DNA of 23,621 nt from Euprymna scolopes (lineage: Eukaryota; Mollusca; Cephalopoda; Sepiida; Sepiolidae), in assembly GCA_024364805.1 (NCBI GenBank), contig CM044490.1, positions 113,355,921 to 113,379,541 of the forward strand, in the 5' to 3' direction. Position numbers and translations under genes: made by a program. Position 1 is the stretch's first letter. Every line of letters begins with the position of its first letter. Below are positions 1 through 10,064 of this stretch, piece by piece. The notes under the pieces were generated by a model. The model saw only the letters and a program-made list of their open reading frames with translations. It was not told the origin of the DNA and did no database searches.

Positions 1-376
1 GGTAAGTCTAAATACAATCCAACTGCTATGGTAAGTCTAATGGATACAAACTTCAAATCCTTATTTTCTTCTATACGTTGACTGTCTCTTTTCCCTTTTT
101 TCAGGGATCAGACGTTTGCTGGTGTGACATATCCTGAAAAGGAATATATTTGTTTTAAGTAACTGATTAGTGTTGGCTACAATAATTGAGTAATACAATC
201 TAGTAAGTCACATTAATGAATGATTGTTCATAGTCATAGCTGGTAATGTGCTTAAGCTTTGGGCTTTCAGTGTATCTTTCAATGTCTCTTCCAGGCTGCT
301 AATATCCATCTGTATTTATGACTTACACCAGCCAATTATATTTTTGTGGTGGGGAACCCAAATGTATTCATATCCA
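1..376. other. Unassigned AT-rich sequence
   Basis: No gene is recognised. The ten bases ggtaagtcta occur at 1-10 and again at 30-39, and each contains a splice-donor-like GTAAGT. A pyrimidine-rich run ending in CAG near 90-104 resembles a splice acceptor, but the sequence after it has no convincing reading frame, so no exon is called. Positions 200-376 may include the 3' flank of the minus-strand LINE piece that follows. Confidence 0.4.
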
Positions 377-577
377 TTATGCAAGCTCACTCTCCAATTC
401 ACATTGTACAAAGGATCCAAATTTTACTCTGAAGTCTTCTGTAATCACTTGTTTCAAAGTTTTCCTTGGCCAGTCAATCTTCCTGCAATTTAAGTCATCC
501 TTGCTTCTCCAATGGTTTACGTAAGAGGATACACGCTCTACATGACCATACCAGTGTAACTGATTCGTCCTTAGCAT
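377..577 (-). pseudogene. LINE ORF2 C-terminal tail fragment
   Basis: The minus strand reads 66 residues beginning LRTNQLHWYGHVERV and continuing through DWPRKTLKQVITEDFR. This matches the C-terminal tail common in many non-LTR retrotransposon polyproteins, of the form R-x-x-Q-L-R-W-x-G-H-V-x-R followed by G-R-P-x-K-T-W-x-x-V-x-x-D. The catalytic reverse transcriptase blocks that should lie upstream on the minus strand are absent; that position is occupied by an opposite-strand LINE of another lineage. This is a dead 3' end of an RTE- or CR1-like element. The exact clade cannot be set from so short a piece. The linking residues between the two blocks are diverged. Confidence 0.55.
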
Positions 578-621
578 AACCTCTATGCAGGATCAGGTTC
601 CTGAATAGAACCATGTACTTT

Positions 622-2014
622 ATCCCAACTATCATCGATGAAGTTGAGGTAATCTCGTCAGCATCGGACAAAACCAAACTCTTTGCCAAGAACTTTGCAG
701 CTAATTCTACCCTATGTGAGCAGGGCCACCAACCCCCCATATTTCCTCCTGTGACTGAAAACACGCCATGCAATATACAAATATATTGTCAAGCTAATTA
801 AAAACCTTGATCCCAGTAAAGCAACTGGCCCTGATGGCATACCAATTATAGTGCTGAAAAAGTTTCAACCAATATTGAATATTTTCAATATAGTCTGTGT
901 TACACTAGATCTACAGCAGATGTGCGAACTGTTATATCTCACAGGATTAATGAATCTCTCAATGGGGGGTTCGTTTCTAGAGCAATTGCTCTCGACATAT
1001 CAAAGGCCTTTGATAGGGTATGGCAAAATCTCCAACTATAGTATAGCTGGAAATGTCTTCTCAATTATTAAATAATTTCTCTCTGATAGGGTTATAAGAG
1101 TAGTGGTTAATGGGCAGAAATCAGAAGCTCACAGTATTAATGCTGGCGTCCCTCAGGGGTCCATTCTGCGCCCAATTCCCTTCCTTATTTACATAAATGA
1201 TCTCCCAAATCACATTCTGAGATCATTCATAGACACTTATGCTGACGACACTACCATCTATGGCAACACTTCAAAGGCCGTAATTACCAATGGGGAAAGA
1301 GGTTGCTGGTTAATTCTAATGCATCTAAAACCAAACTTCTATCTTTCCATCATCAGCGCTCGCACCTCTGTCTGGCATCAATTAAAATGAATGACTCGAG
1401 GCTCCATGTTTTGAAAAGCGTCTAGGTTTAACCTTTGCTCCTGATCTGAGATGGAAAATATACATCAAATCCATTGCCAAGATCACAGGAAAAACGGTGG
1501 GCTCATTCTACCACTCCAGTAGATATCTCACTGCTGATAAAATTCTCTACTTGTATAAAAGCCAAGTACATCCTAAGATGGAGTACTGTTGCCGCATCTG
1601 GACAGGAACTGCTCAAAGCAACTTATCCTACCTTGATAGTTCAAAATAGACTTTGAAGCCTAGTAGGGAATGCGCTTCTCTCTTCCCTGCAACCTTTTTC
1701 CCACACAAGAGACGTTGTGAGCCTGTCCCTGCTCTATTGTTATTTTCATGGCAAGTGCTCGTCTGAGCTCCAATCTATGATCCTCACTTGCCAAACTTTC
1801 ACGAAAAACACTTGTCTCATTGAAACCACTATCAATAATTTCCCCCACTCTTTATCTGTGCCTAAACCTTAACATGGATTTCATGAACAAAGCTTCTTTC
1901 TTAGAACCACGCCTGTGGAACTCTCTTCCGTTTGCCTGCTTTCCAGCTGATTACACTATGGTCGTCTTCAAGTCCAATATAAACAAGTTCTTGATGATCT
2001 GTCTCCTTACGTAA
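622..2014 (+). mobile_element. Decayed jockey-like LINE (ORF2 reverse transcriptase)
   Basis: Pieces of one reverse transcriptase polyprotein appear in order across different frames. ISSASDKTKLFAKNF lies near 650-700, LIKNLDPSKATGPDGIP near 791-850, and STADVRTVISHRIN with ALDISKAFDRVW near 910-1030. NAGVPQGSILRPIPFLIYIN begins near 1139, and the catalytic YADD is at 1238-1249. LGLTFAPDLRWK begins near 1422, YLYKSQVHPKMEYCCRIW near 1550, and LWNSLPFACFP near 1914. This order is typical of the jockey/I group of non-LTR retrotransposons. At least six frame changes and several stops break it. The stretch between about 885 and 910 has lost the region that normally joins the first two RT blocks, roughly 60-80 codons. 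Only the RT half and the C-terminal tail remain, with no endonuclease domain, so this is a 5'-truncated copy. The PQG and ADD motifs survive, but the element cannot encode protein. Confidence 0.9.
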
Positions 2015-2364
2015 TCCAATTTATCAAATTTCTACTACTAACAATTACTATAATATTGTCCCATCGACTACTATACACACATTAACCCTTATCCTCGAGT
2101 GGCCTGCAGGCTTTAATAAGAAGTGACTCCATTATAAAAAAAAGCCTAGAAACCCACGATAAAAAAGCCATTAATCTTTCCTCTTGCTCCTAATACCTTC
2201 ATTAATATAGTTTTTCTAACCTTAATGGTGTATAAATTGTGCACGTTTTCAAGCATATTAAGTGAATTACACCCTTTTCCCCTGTTTTTGTAAAAGAACA
2301 TGATAGTACTGGGTTCGGCATTCACTCTGCTCAAAATATGTCAGCTTCCTCCGATGGAGAAAAT
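2015..2364. other. Unassigned; probable LINE 3' flank
   Basis: The LINE frame stops at about 2014. The sequence that follows is AT-rich without a recognised tail or target-site duplication. Part of it may be the LINE 3' UTR, but no second copy in the window confirms that. Nothing else is seen. Confidence 0.35.
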
Positions 2365-2575
2365 TTTCTGGAAATATCAAATTCACAATTGACCCCTGGT
2401 CACATGCATATCTCAGCCCAAAGAGGTAACAAAATTTTTGCAGTTTTTGTAGTGAGGTGTTGCATAGAGTGTTTGACATTATCAAATGATCGCCCATCTA
2501 ATACTAACGAAACTCTACATTGCTAAACTTTGCTAATCTAATGAGAACCAGTATGTCAATGGAATGGTGCCGTAT
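2365..2575 (-). repeat. 5S-headed repeat, body type B, copy 1 (degraded)
   Basis: The minus strand from 2575 to 2461 aligns by eye with 5S rRNA: CATTGACATACTGGTTCTCA, then a diverged AAGTTTAGCAATG, then AGATGGGCGATCATTTG. The 3' body at 2460-2365 shares the AACACCTC block and the tGTGAATTT-gATATTcC block with the copies at 10915-11124 and 20170-20348. It is more mutated than the others. It lies just left of an upstream spacer-like repeat and faces the plus-strand 5S head at 2892. It is a pseudogene-like relic and not a working 5S gene. Confidence 0.6.
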
Positions 2576-2694
2576 TTACAGTATAGTCATAATTATATAA
2601 ATACTGGCTGCACAATTGTTCAAGTTTTTTTCTGTAAAGATTCGAAACCAAATAGACGATAAGTCAAGATCAATGTCATATGTCAAGATCAATA

Positions 2695-2885
2695 ACAATG
2701 ACAAATATTATAAGAGGATTGACAATGAACAAAATTTGATTATTGACATGGTTTATGAAAAGTATTAGTTAACATTGGATTTGAGGATTCATATGTTATA
2801 GTCTGCAGATAAGCAGTCCTGTAATAATGTGTTACACCGACGAGAAGTTTTTGGAGAGAAATTCTGTTAATGCAAATTAAGCCTG
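2695..2885. repeat. 5S-upstream spacer repeat, copy 1
   Basis: This block shares ordered motifs with 11135-11345 and 11435-11645: ATAAGAGGATTG, a TTGATTA block, AACATTGGATTTGAGGA, then GTTATAGTCTGCAGATAAGC and a TGTGTTaCAC block. In the other copies it lies directly upstream of a minus-strand 5S-like head. Here about 115 bp (2580-2694), with nothing recognised in them, separate it from that head. It could be a piece of 5S rDNA spacer or a larger repeat containing 5S. Confidence 0.6.
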
Positions 2886-2890
2886 ATCTT

Positions 2891-3200
2891 GGACATGACC
2901 TAATTCATGTTGACACACCAGTTCTAGCTAGATTACCGAAGTTAAGCAACATTGAGCCTGGTTGGTACTAAAATGGGTAACCATTTGGGAATTCCAGGTG
3001 CTCTATGTGCTCTCCGCTTATCTCAGTATTGTTTCCAGTCGTCTAGCACTTCTCCTTGCCACTGGACTCAAGCAGTACCGATTCAGAAGAGGTGTGGTTT
3101 GGGCTTGTGCAATCCTTGTCTCACAATTACATGTGCAGCTACCCTTACAGAAGGTATCCATTGTCTCTTGAGACTGAATGAAGGCATCACATATTAGGCA
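2891..3200 (+). mobile_element. 5S rRNA-derived SINE, body type A, copy 1
   Basis: The first ~118 bases align with 5S rRNA. CATGTTGACACACCAGTTCT starts near 2907, GAAGTTAAGCAACATTGAGC is at 2938-2957, and GGGTAACCATTTGGGAATTC follows near 2972. These cover the box A and box C parts of the 5S internal RNA polymerase III promoter. After the 5S end (about 3008) comes a body of ~190 bases that starts GTGCTCTCCGCTTATCTCAG and is shared with the copies at 4148-4441 and 13330-13615. A 5S head, a family-specific body and dispersed copies fit the SINE3 class. It has no coding role; the short open frames across it are translations of the SINE. No clear poly-A or target-site duplication is seen. Confidence 0.82.
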
Positions 3201-4147
3201 TATAGAGAAAGAAGTAAAAGTTCTTTACAGTTGTGGTATTAAGACGAGTTCTTATGAATGTGTCGCACAAGGAGGAGCTATAGATTGGAGCTCTGTCGAG
3301 TATTTTTCATGTAAATAATAATATGGTGGAGGAAAACTAGTAATGTCTCTTCTGTGATTGTTCAATGAGGAAAGACGTGGAACACTGCTTCCTTTAAAAC
3401 TCTTATGCTTCCTGTCATTGACTAAAACTACAATCGATGCCCCCCACTATTTACGTACATGCATAGATTGTAACGCTGTCCTGAACCAAAACGTTGTAAT
3501 CTCAATCGCAAAGGAGATAAAGAATGAAAAGGACTTCAATTCGCTTTTTCTTTTTGGTGTACAACATTTTCTCGTTACCACTCTGATGTCTCTTCACGAG
3601 CATCATTCGCGCCTTTCATGTGATCTCGAACGTTTTTCACGTCTCTAACGTGATCGTTCTTTCTTTTTTTTTTATAGCCTTTTTTTTTTCCTTTACTTGT
3701 AATGTCATTTCACATGCATTTGCGTCCGTGCTATGTTACATAGATATCATGCCTCATACACACACCACTCATTTCTCTGACAATTTTACATCATCCCACG
3801 TACTATAAATGCACTTTTGATGATTTTATTACAATGATGCACCTGTCTGGAAGAGATGCACATTTAGCTTGTCTGCAATTCTATGTTTTACATGGCAAAC
3901 CCCGTGTAAGTGCGGATTTGATTGACCTATTCTACAAATGGTATAGAAATATTTCCCTCATGATTATTATTTACTGCTATCTCATATTGCTGTTCCGTGG
4001 TAGATTTGTCTTTCACGTTGTTTCTAGTTTTTATTTATTTATTTGGAGGAGGGTGTCTGCAATGCGTAAATTCTTGAGTGCAATAAAAACAAATGTTGTG
4101 ACTGACTTGTATATTTATTACTCTCGCGAGTCATATGCACTGTTCTA
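3201..4147. other. Unassigned; no gene recognised
   Basis: This stretch is AT-rich with pyrimidine runs near 3660-3690. A frame of 96 codons at 3358-3648 and one of 119 codons starting at 3834 are open, but neither shows a recognisable domain, and the second runs into the neighbouring SINE. They are probably chance frames. No RNA gene or mobile element end is seen. Confidence 0.4.
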
Positions 4148-4441
4148 TCGATGCCCTTGTTCAGTTTTGAAAGAAAAAGGATACCCTCTGTAGGGCTAGC
4201 TGCGCGTAATTGTGCGGTAACGGTTGCACAATCACCAAACACACCTCTCCTGAATCGCCACTGTTTGAGTCCAGTCGCAAGGAGAAGTCCAGTACGACTA
4301 GAAACAATGCCAAGATAAGCAGAGAGCACATACATCACCTGGAAGTCTCAAATGGTCACCCATTAAGTACTGGCCAGGTTTAACGTTGCTTAACTTCAGT
4401 GATCCCGTGGGAACCAGTGTGTCAACGTGATTATGCCGTAC
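4148..4441 (-). mobile_element. 5S rRNA-derived SINE, body type A, copy 2
   Basis: Read on the minus strand, the 5S head runs from 4441 to about 4329 and contains ATCACGTTGACACACTGGTT, then GAAGTTAAGCAACGTTAAAC and GGTGACCATTTGAGA. The body then repeats the type A sequence, with TGTGCTCTCTGCTTATCTTG, a TTGCGACTGGACTCAAACAG block and GGCGATTCAGGAGAGGTGTG. It continues to about 4148, where TACAGAGGGTATCC and AAGGGCATCGAT match the end of the copy at 2891-3200. This is the best-preserved type A copy. Confidence 0.82.
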
Positions 4442-5436
4442 TATTCTATACAATAGAGTAAAGTCGGTTTGATTTGGGTCTTCTATAGCTATATTTCTAC
4501 AAAAATTACTTCCAGTCGATTTTGCTAATTTTTATATTTAGTCTGACCGATATTTCATTTGGGCGGAGACCATATTTCTATACACTGGTGTTAGGCAGTA
4601 GAAATGATATTAACTTCAAAAAAGTTTAAATTGTTAATACATTCATATATTATCTAGTTCTAATAAATATAGTATAAAATTTTATTTATATAGACGTTGT
4701 AATAGACAGGCCACAACATAATCACTTCTTGTGTTTTCTATGTGGCTGCTTTTAAGAGGAAGAAAGATTTAAAATATCGTTACTTGAATTATTGGCAACT
4801 ACTGAAATATAGATACTTAGAATAACGATATATATACTATTACATAAAATGGAACTCTGTGCGTGTGATTTCGTTCCCTATGGACTCGGAGATGGCTGGG
4901 CCGACTTTTTAAAATTTCACACTAAAGTATCTAATGTGTCTAGAAGTGTTATTACGAAAGTTTTGCATAGGAATGCGTCTGATAAGTATTGATAATCGAA
5001 AAAATCCGATTGAAGAAGGAAGTCTGATTTTGACCAAAGTTAACACTTTTATACAACCTAACACCACAAGTGAATTTAAGAAGTTTTATCACCGCACAAG
5101 CAGAAAGGTCCAGTCTATGAAATCAACTGTAGATTCTTTTATGAGAGAGGAGCACATTCAAAATGAATGTTTCTGTTTAGAGCAAGATTGAACCATGATA
5201 CATGAGTTTTGCAATGTGTAAGCCATTATATAAAATAATTTTATAAAATCAACAGTAAATTCTCTACAGTGCAATGTTTACTACAATTCATTATGAACTT
5301 AGTCGTTGCGGCAAAGCAAGTGAAGCTTCCTCCCAGTACACTGCAGAGGAGGGTCCCTAACTAGAGCAGGCAATCAATCGATTTGATTAAAAAGAGGGAA
5401 ATTTCACTGATTTCAATGACAATAAAAGTATGGTGG

Positions 5437-5439
<3 letters not shown>
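4442..5439. other. Unassigned; two short open frames
   Basis: This is AT-rich sequence without recognised repeats. A frame at 4849-4992 begins MELCACDFVPYGLGDGWADF (47 codons) and another at 4934-5191 has 85 codons containing NRKNPIEEGSLILTKVNTF. They overlap in different frames and match no family known to me. Lysine- and serine-rich composition makes weak coding possible, for example an exon or an old transposase scrap, but no splice sites or motif support it. Confidence 0.3.

Positions 5440-5475
<36 letters not shown>
5440..5475. repeat. (TA)n microsatellite
   Basis: An uninterrupted AT dinucleotide run abuts the Helitron 3' end that starts at 5477. Confidence 0.95.
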
Positions 5476-5476
<1 letters not shown>

Positions 5477-5478
<2 letters not shown>

Positions 5479-5520
5479 TAGCAAGAAAATCCGACGATGT
5501 CCAGGATTGAATAAGAATCA
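5477..5520 (-). mobile_element. Helitron 3' end, minus strand (fragment)
   Basis: On the plus strand the block starts with ACTAGC at 5477-5482, followed by a diverged hairpin and CAGGATTGAATAAG. Read on the minus strand it gives CCTGGACATCGTCGG, then CTAG at the terminus followed by T. This parallels the ends at 7290-7321, 22156-22190 and 23070-23105. The hairpin close to the terminus, the CTAG end and the following T are Helitron hallmarks. No matching 5' end is seen to the right, so the element is partial or its other end has decayed. Confidence 0.55.
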
Positions 5521-5524
5521 ACAA

Positions 5525-5525
5525 C

Positions 5526-5568
<43 letters not shown>

Positions 5569-5569
5569 G
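5525..5569. repeat. (AT)n(GT)n microsatellite
   Basis: An AT run (5525-5543) passes directly into a GT run (5543-5568). The compound form suggests slippage and point mutation from one dinucleotide to the other. Confidence 0.95.
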
Positions 5570-6700
5570 TCTCGGAAGCTTTTTTAACCTTAAAAACTAT
5601 ATAAAAAGTTTGTTTCTTTTTTCACAAAAATGTAATTTTTAGTCCTTCGTTGGAAAATTATTTTTTTCCATAAGTCATTTAATCTCCTGTAATTGCTGAA
5701 CAAACTTGCTTTCTCAAACTCACAATAGTCTTGAGTTTTCAGGAATCATTAGTTGTTTACCATGAAACACTGTTTCGGGGATTTAAAAACAAAACATTTT
5801 ATTAAATTTGGCTCTCCAACAATGTTGATCAAACACCACCTCCCCTAAACAAAAGAACAAAAAATGTTTTGAATAATAGGTCCATTTTTTTTTTTTTTTG
5901 CTCCAGTTTTATAAAGCTAACTTATTTATGTTATCAAAATAATGTTTCTTACCTGTGTCATTTGTCCTTGTCTCCAAACAAGAAATGATTATTTGTTACA
6001 AATCTACTGCATTTATATAATTCGGGTGAATCCATTATACATGAAATTTTTTAATGCAAAACGCAATAAACACAATTTAGAAAATGTTCAATTGCTCCTT
6101 TTTGGCCAAGATCAAAGTGTAGTATCTGTTCTTCAGATGCTGCACTTCCATTTCTTGTTCTCTTTCGGTGGAGGATCAGTCCTTCACGACTGAGACAATT
6201 TTTTTATTTTTGTACCTTTTCTCCACGTTAAAAAACGACCCTGGTGTCTAACTCTGTCCCGTGGGAAGGCATAGTAAATAGGTACTATTATGAAAAGTTC
6301 AACCACGCTAACATTTTTCAAATTATTTTGTTAAAATAATGACATTTGACTATTATTCTTGCCTATAAGTGAAATAAACTTGTACGGTCAAATTGTAAAA
6401 TTGAAATATTCGTCTTTGTAACGTTTCTCAATTTGAAGAATTCGATATCTTTGTATTTTTTACTCTTATTTAACCCCCAAGGCATAGAGCCAGTTCGACA
6501 TAAGGGATTACTATTTCGAACCATATCTACAGGGACACTATGTAGGGAGTTGAGAAGTGAGAGGTCTGTTTGCATTAGACTTAAAATTGATCATATTAGT
6601 ACAGTCACCAAAACAGGTATTAGGGAGGGAATTCCAAAGTGTAGCAGTTTGATATAAGAAACTATTAGAGTAGAAGGATTAATTACATTTTGCATTTGAA
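5570..6700. other. Unassigned; one short repeated motif
   Basis: No gene is recognised. Poly-T lies at about 5885-5900. The motif GTGTCTAACTCTGTCCCGTG begins at 6244 and is followed by GGAAGGCATAGTAAAT. A close relative occurs at 17976-18012, so this marks a dispersed repeat of unknown limits, perhaps from about 6100. The 6480-6660 stretch has a 74-codon open frame without known motifs and an opposite-strand 70-codon frame; both look like chance. Confidence 0.35.
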
Positions 6701-6701
6701 C

Positions 6702-6712
6702 TTGTGTGTGTA

Positions 6713-6781
<69 letters not shown>
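6702..6781. repeat. (TG)n(TA)n microsatellite
   Basis: An imperfect TG run (6702-6725) is followed by a pure TA run to 6781. The open frame across it is an artefact of the repeat. Confidence 0.95.
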
Positions 6782-6787
<6 letters not shown>

Positions 6788-6912
6788 GGTCGAATGGGAT
6801 CTAAATGTCCCATTTTTAATCGTCTATCCATATGTGGGGAGGGGGAGAATAACAACAAATACTTAAAATTTTCTAACCATTTTGTTCAGTTAATAATTTA
6901 ATAGCAAACTGA

Positions 6913-7321
6913 TCTCTATATATATAAAAGTGAACTCTGTGTGTGTGTATCTGTGTGTGTACATTTTCCAACGCTATGACTGTCAATTTTCAGTCTACAG
7001 ACTCAAAAATTGATATACAGGGTACTGAGATTTGGGAAAATCTTTGTAATCGGTTTTCAGCCAGAAATTTGGCTGTTAAGGGGTCAAAGTTCAACGATTT
7101 GACCTTTGAGAACTCTACCAAACTCCTCCGCCAATGTTTGGTCTAAACACTTTAAATTTTAGATATAGTTTCCTTGGACATGGATAACTTAATAACTTGA
7201 TTTGAGCCCAAAACAAATGTTAAAGGGCCATAATAAGGGTCAAAATTTTAATGACCGCTTTTTTTTTTATTGCTCAGCATACACCTCCAAACATCCGGGC
7301 AACGCCGGGCTGAAATGCTAG
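6913..7321 (+). mobile_element. Non-autonomous Helitron, complete ends
   Basis: The element begins with TCTCTATATATATAAAAG directly after an A (6912), then a GT-rich subterminal stretch with CTCTGTGTGTGTGTATCTG. It ends with ATCCGGGCAACGCCGGGCTG and CTAG at 7318-7321, followed by T. A 5' TC, a 3' CTAG, a short CCGG...CCGG hairpin just before the 3' terminus and insertion between A and T are the classic Helitron signature. The 409-bp interior has no Rep/helicase reading frame, so it would depend on an autonomous relative. The open frame of 67 codons at 6943-7146 has no recognised motif. The intact termini suggest it is not very old. Confidence 0.82.
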
Positions 7322-8036
7322 TATTGTATAATTAGATCTAACTTTCGAAATTACATTTAGAAAGAAAATATTACTATTTTAGATAAAAAAAAATCTTGGC
7401 TTACTTAAATAAAGAAAATAACATTAACGAGCAATGCTGGAGAGGGACAGCTTAATCTGCATTTAAATTTCTAAAATAAATGTTATATGCATTCAGAATT
7501 TGGTCGTCATACTTTTATAGCCATTATATGCAAGATAAAATAAATAAGTCCACATTGAATAATGTGAAAGGTGATTTTTTAAAATTATTTTTAAGAAATG
7601 AACAAATTTGAAGGAATCTAATGCAATAGATATAAAATCTGAATAAAAAAAATAGACATTTTAAATTAAGATTTATTCAAAACCTGAAATTTATTTTTTG
7701 CTCTTGTAGATTTTGCACTTGTCATTGTCTCATATTTACTTGTATTGTTTTTGTTATAAAAGTTTCATTGTCAAATTAAACAATCTTTTGAAACATTGAA
7801 GAGGAATCATTCGTAGTTATTCTTTTGAACATATCAATGATGCAAAAATACTTTTGTTTCCTTACATCTGTTATTTCCTATTTTATTAAGATTTTTTTTA
7901 TGTACAGTATTGAATATGAAACACAAAACTGAATGACAAGAGCGCTTTATTTCATTCAGTTGTTAAAAAATAAAGAAGGATTATAATTATCCATCACAAT
8001 TGAAGCCTTATGATTTGAATAAATATTCTTAAGCTT
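7322..8036. other. Unassigned AT-rich sequence
   Basis: Very AT-rich with many short A and T runs. No open frame of note, no repeat shared with the rest of the window, and no RNA gene is seen. Confidence 0.45.
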
Positions 8037-8053
8037 TATTATTATTGTTATTG

Positions 8054-8117
<64 letters not shown>

Positions 8118-8130
8118 CATTATTATTATT
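8037..8130. repeat. (ATT)n microsatellite
   Basis: A long run of ATT triplets with a few substitutions at the left end (TTG) and one ATC near the right. Such tails often mark LINE or SINE 3' ends, but no element body is recognised at its left. Confidence 0.95.
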
Positions 8131-8267
8131 CAGTAAGTTTAAAAAGAATATATTTTAGGAAGGAAAAGAAAACTAATCTTTGTTAACAGAAATGATTGAA
8201 AGGAATTATATCAAACAGATTTAAAAAGTGTGTGCGTAACTTTATGTTTGGTTGTTTTCTTATACGA

Positions 8268-8507
8268 CATATCAACCTTTTTATTTAATGCCGAATCCAG
8301 TAATTTTGGAAAAAAGCTTTGTATGCTTAAATGTATTTATATATTTAAATATTTATTAATGGTGTTTGGTTTGGTTGTTTTGTCGAAGGCAACTGTTTTG
8401 GGTTTTGGCTTTGCAGAACATGATTAAGGGAAATGAAAAAAAAAATGAATGTTTAATGCATTTTAGGTCAGGAAGCTAGTATCTTCAGACAGCCTGATTT
8501 AGTAGCA
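8268..8507. repeat. Dispersed repeat R1, copy 1
   Basis: This block is a direct-orientation match to 17662-17929. Shared ordered segments include TTTAATGCCGAATCCAGTAA, TTTGGTTTGGTTGTTTTGT, TTTTGGCTTTGCAGAACATG and GGTCAGGAAGCTAGTATCTT followed by CAGACAG-CTGAT. The shared length is roughly 240 bp with small indels. It has no coding capacity conserved between copies and no visible terminal inverted repeats. It is a family of unknown class. Confidence 0.75.
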
Positions 8508-9399
8508 CACAAAAATATGTTTGGAGTAATCATACAACTATATAAAACAATGCTTGGCTACTATTATTATACTAAATTTGAGTAAACCAACGTCTAAAGT
8601 TATTTACTATATATTTTAATCACACAAAATGTATGCAAAAATAGTCTTTAGTTATGGGGTGCTTGAATAACTTTATAACTTTATGCTTGAATAACTTACA
8701 CTTCAATTAGCAGTAGTTTGTAAATAACACAAGTGACTCATCTCTTACAAACTTTCTATCACTTCCACTTTGTTGCTCCTATTTGATCTCTTCTCTACAA
8801 CATTCTCTCTTTCTTACTCAAAAGTCGAAATTAATGCAGATAAGTAAGAATACCAATAATGCACGTTTGAAAGTCGAACACACACCTGACAAAGGAAAGA
8901 GCTTACCGAAATATTGCAACACGAATATGCTACCTGACCAACTGATGCAAGTAAGAACGTATTATATGTAAAATATTCTAAAAAAGTATGCATACATAAT
9001 TGTACATATATACACGCATATATTGAATCAATAAAGGTGAAACTGCATAGCCTGTTCCACTATTGCATCTTGAATTGCTTCAGTTTGAGTCTGTCGGCAT
9101 TGTTCTGCTTCTTATAAACCTAAATTTCTTTTTAAAAGATTAGAATAGCTCATCATAATCAAAAGGAAATAATACCACAAGTAGTAAAACTATTTAACTC
9201 ATAGTTAGAAAGAGAGAGAGAGATAGTGAGCAGGAGGAGGCTAATTTTGAATTTTATCTTTGTATTTGTTTATATATTTATTTAAAAACTAATTTTTTCC
9301 TTGTTGAAACAGTTTAACCAAAGCTTAATGGGTGGTCCAATGGGTCACATTTTTCCGTAAATACATATAAAACAGGAAAACTTGTTTGTACGCTTTTCA
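8508..9399. other. Unassigned; minor tandem duplication
   Basis: No gene is recognised. TGCTTGAATAACTT is repeated closely between about 8660 and 8700, and a short GA-rich run lies near 9210-9225. A 62-codon open frame at 8783-8971 shows no domain. Confidence 0.4.
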
Positions 9400-9950
9400 T
9401 GTTTCCCCCATTCTATGCAGATTTAACACAATAACATTAATAATTTATCCTCGGTACTTGAGTAGCAACAGAGATTGAGCCATTCTAGTAGTCCCTGTTG
9501 ATTCTGCAGTGCGAGTTTAGTTCTGTGCAGTTGTAGGAGGTCCACCCTCCCTGACTTTGCCTTCTCTCTTTAAGAAGAAGTTAGTTTATTACTAATCGCC
9601 TGAGGTATCCTCCTCACCGAGGAATGCCGACGAGGCTGCCTAGGCACTTTTAGCCGGTCAGAAGGCTCCTCCTCTGGGGCACTGACTTTACAATCCCACT
9701 TTCGGATCCTCGTGTCTAAGTTCTTGCAGTGGGAGAGAAATCCATCCATCCAACACAGCCGTAGCTGAGATTGAACTCACTACACGAGTTTGTAGTGTAA
9801 TTCAAATCTCATCGGTAGCTGAATACTTGATGCTTTGCCAGGGCTATCACTAGATTGGGTGCTTACCACAGCTTAAAAGAGCCCCATCTACCCTCGAGAG
9901 AACGATAGACCACGCCAGTTTCTAAATCTGGTATGAAAAATTGGTATTTT
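9400..9950 (-). repeat. Candidate SINE body (tRNA-like block), 5S type C body
   Basis: This stretch is richer in G+C than its surroundings and lies directly 3' of a minus-strand 5S-like head. On the minus strand, GCTACCGATGAG (A-box-like) and GAGTTCAATCTCAG (B-box-like) lie about 36 bases apart. They enclose a CACTAC/GTAGTG stem resembling an anticodon arm, near 9770-9815. Further on come CTAAAAGTGCCTAGGCAGCC and GGGTGGACCTCCTACAACTG. A tRNA-derived SINE, or a chimera of 5S and tRNA-like parts, would explain this. There is only one copy in the window, so the limits are uncertain and a host sequence cannot be excluded. Confidence 0.4.
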
Positions 9951-10064
9951 ACATACAGCACCTAACCTTCCCAAATGGTTACCCATCTGGTACTGGCCAG
10001 GCTCAATATTGCTTAACTTCGCTGATCTGGCAAGAACTGATGTGTCAATGTGACTGTGCCATAT
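9951..10064 (-). repeat. 5S rRNA-like head, copy with type C body
   Basis: Read on the minus strand, 10064 to 9951 gives CACATTGACACATCAGTTCT, GAAGTTAAGCAATATTGAGC and AGATGGGTAACCATTTGGGA, then AGGTGCTGTATGT, matching 5S rRNA across its whole length. Unlike the type A copies it does not continue into GTGCTCTCCGC. It continues into AAAATACCAATTTTTC and the block at 9400-9950. The internal promoter boxes are recognisable but substituted, so a working 5S gene is unlikely. A 142-codon minus-strand open frame (9888-10316) reads through it; its lower half is simply the translated 5S repeat. Confidence 0.72.

Noticed and set aside
1-110. Intron bounded by GTAAGT and a pyrimidine tract with CAG
   Set aside because: No open coding sequence flanks it and the GTAAGT word is merely duplicated; splice-like words are common in AT-rich DNA.
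2891-3008. Functional 5S rRNA gene
   Set aside because: Several substitutions fall in normally invariant positions, there is no T-run terminator after the 5S end, and the same body follows in other dispersed copies.
3834-4193. 119-codon plus-strand open frame
   Set aside because: No domain is recognised and its end lies in the 5S-derived SINE; codon use looks like random AT-rich sequence.
8783-8971. 62-codon frame with basic residues as a possible neuropeptide precursor
   Set aside because: No signal peptide and no repeated dibasic-flanked units.
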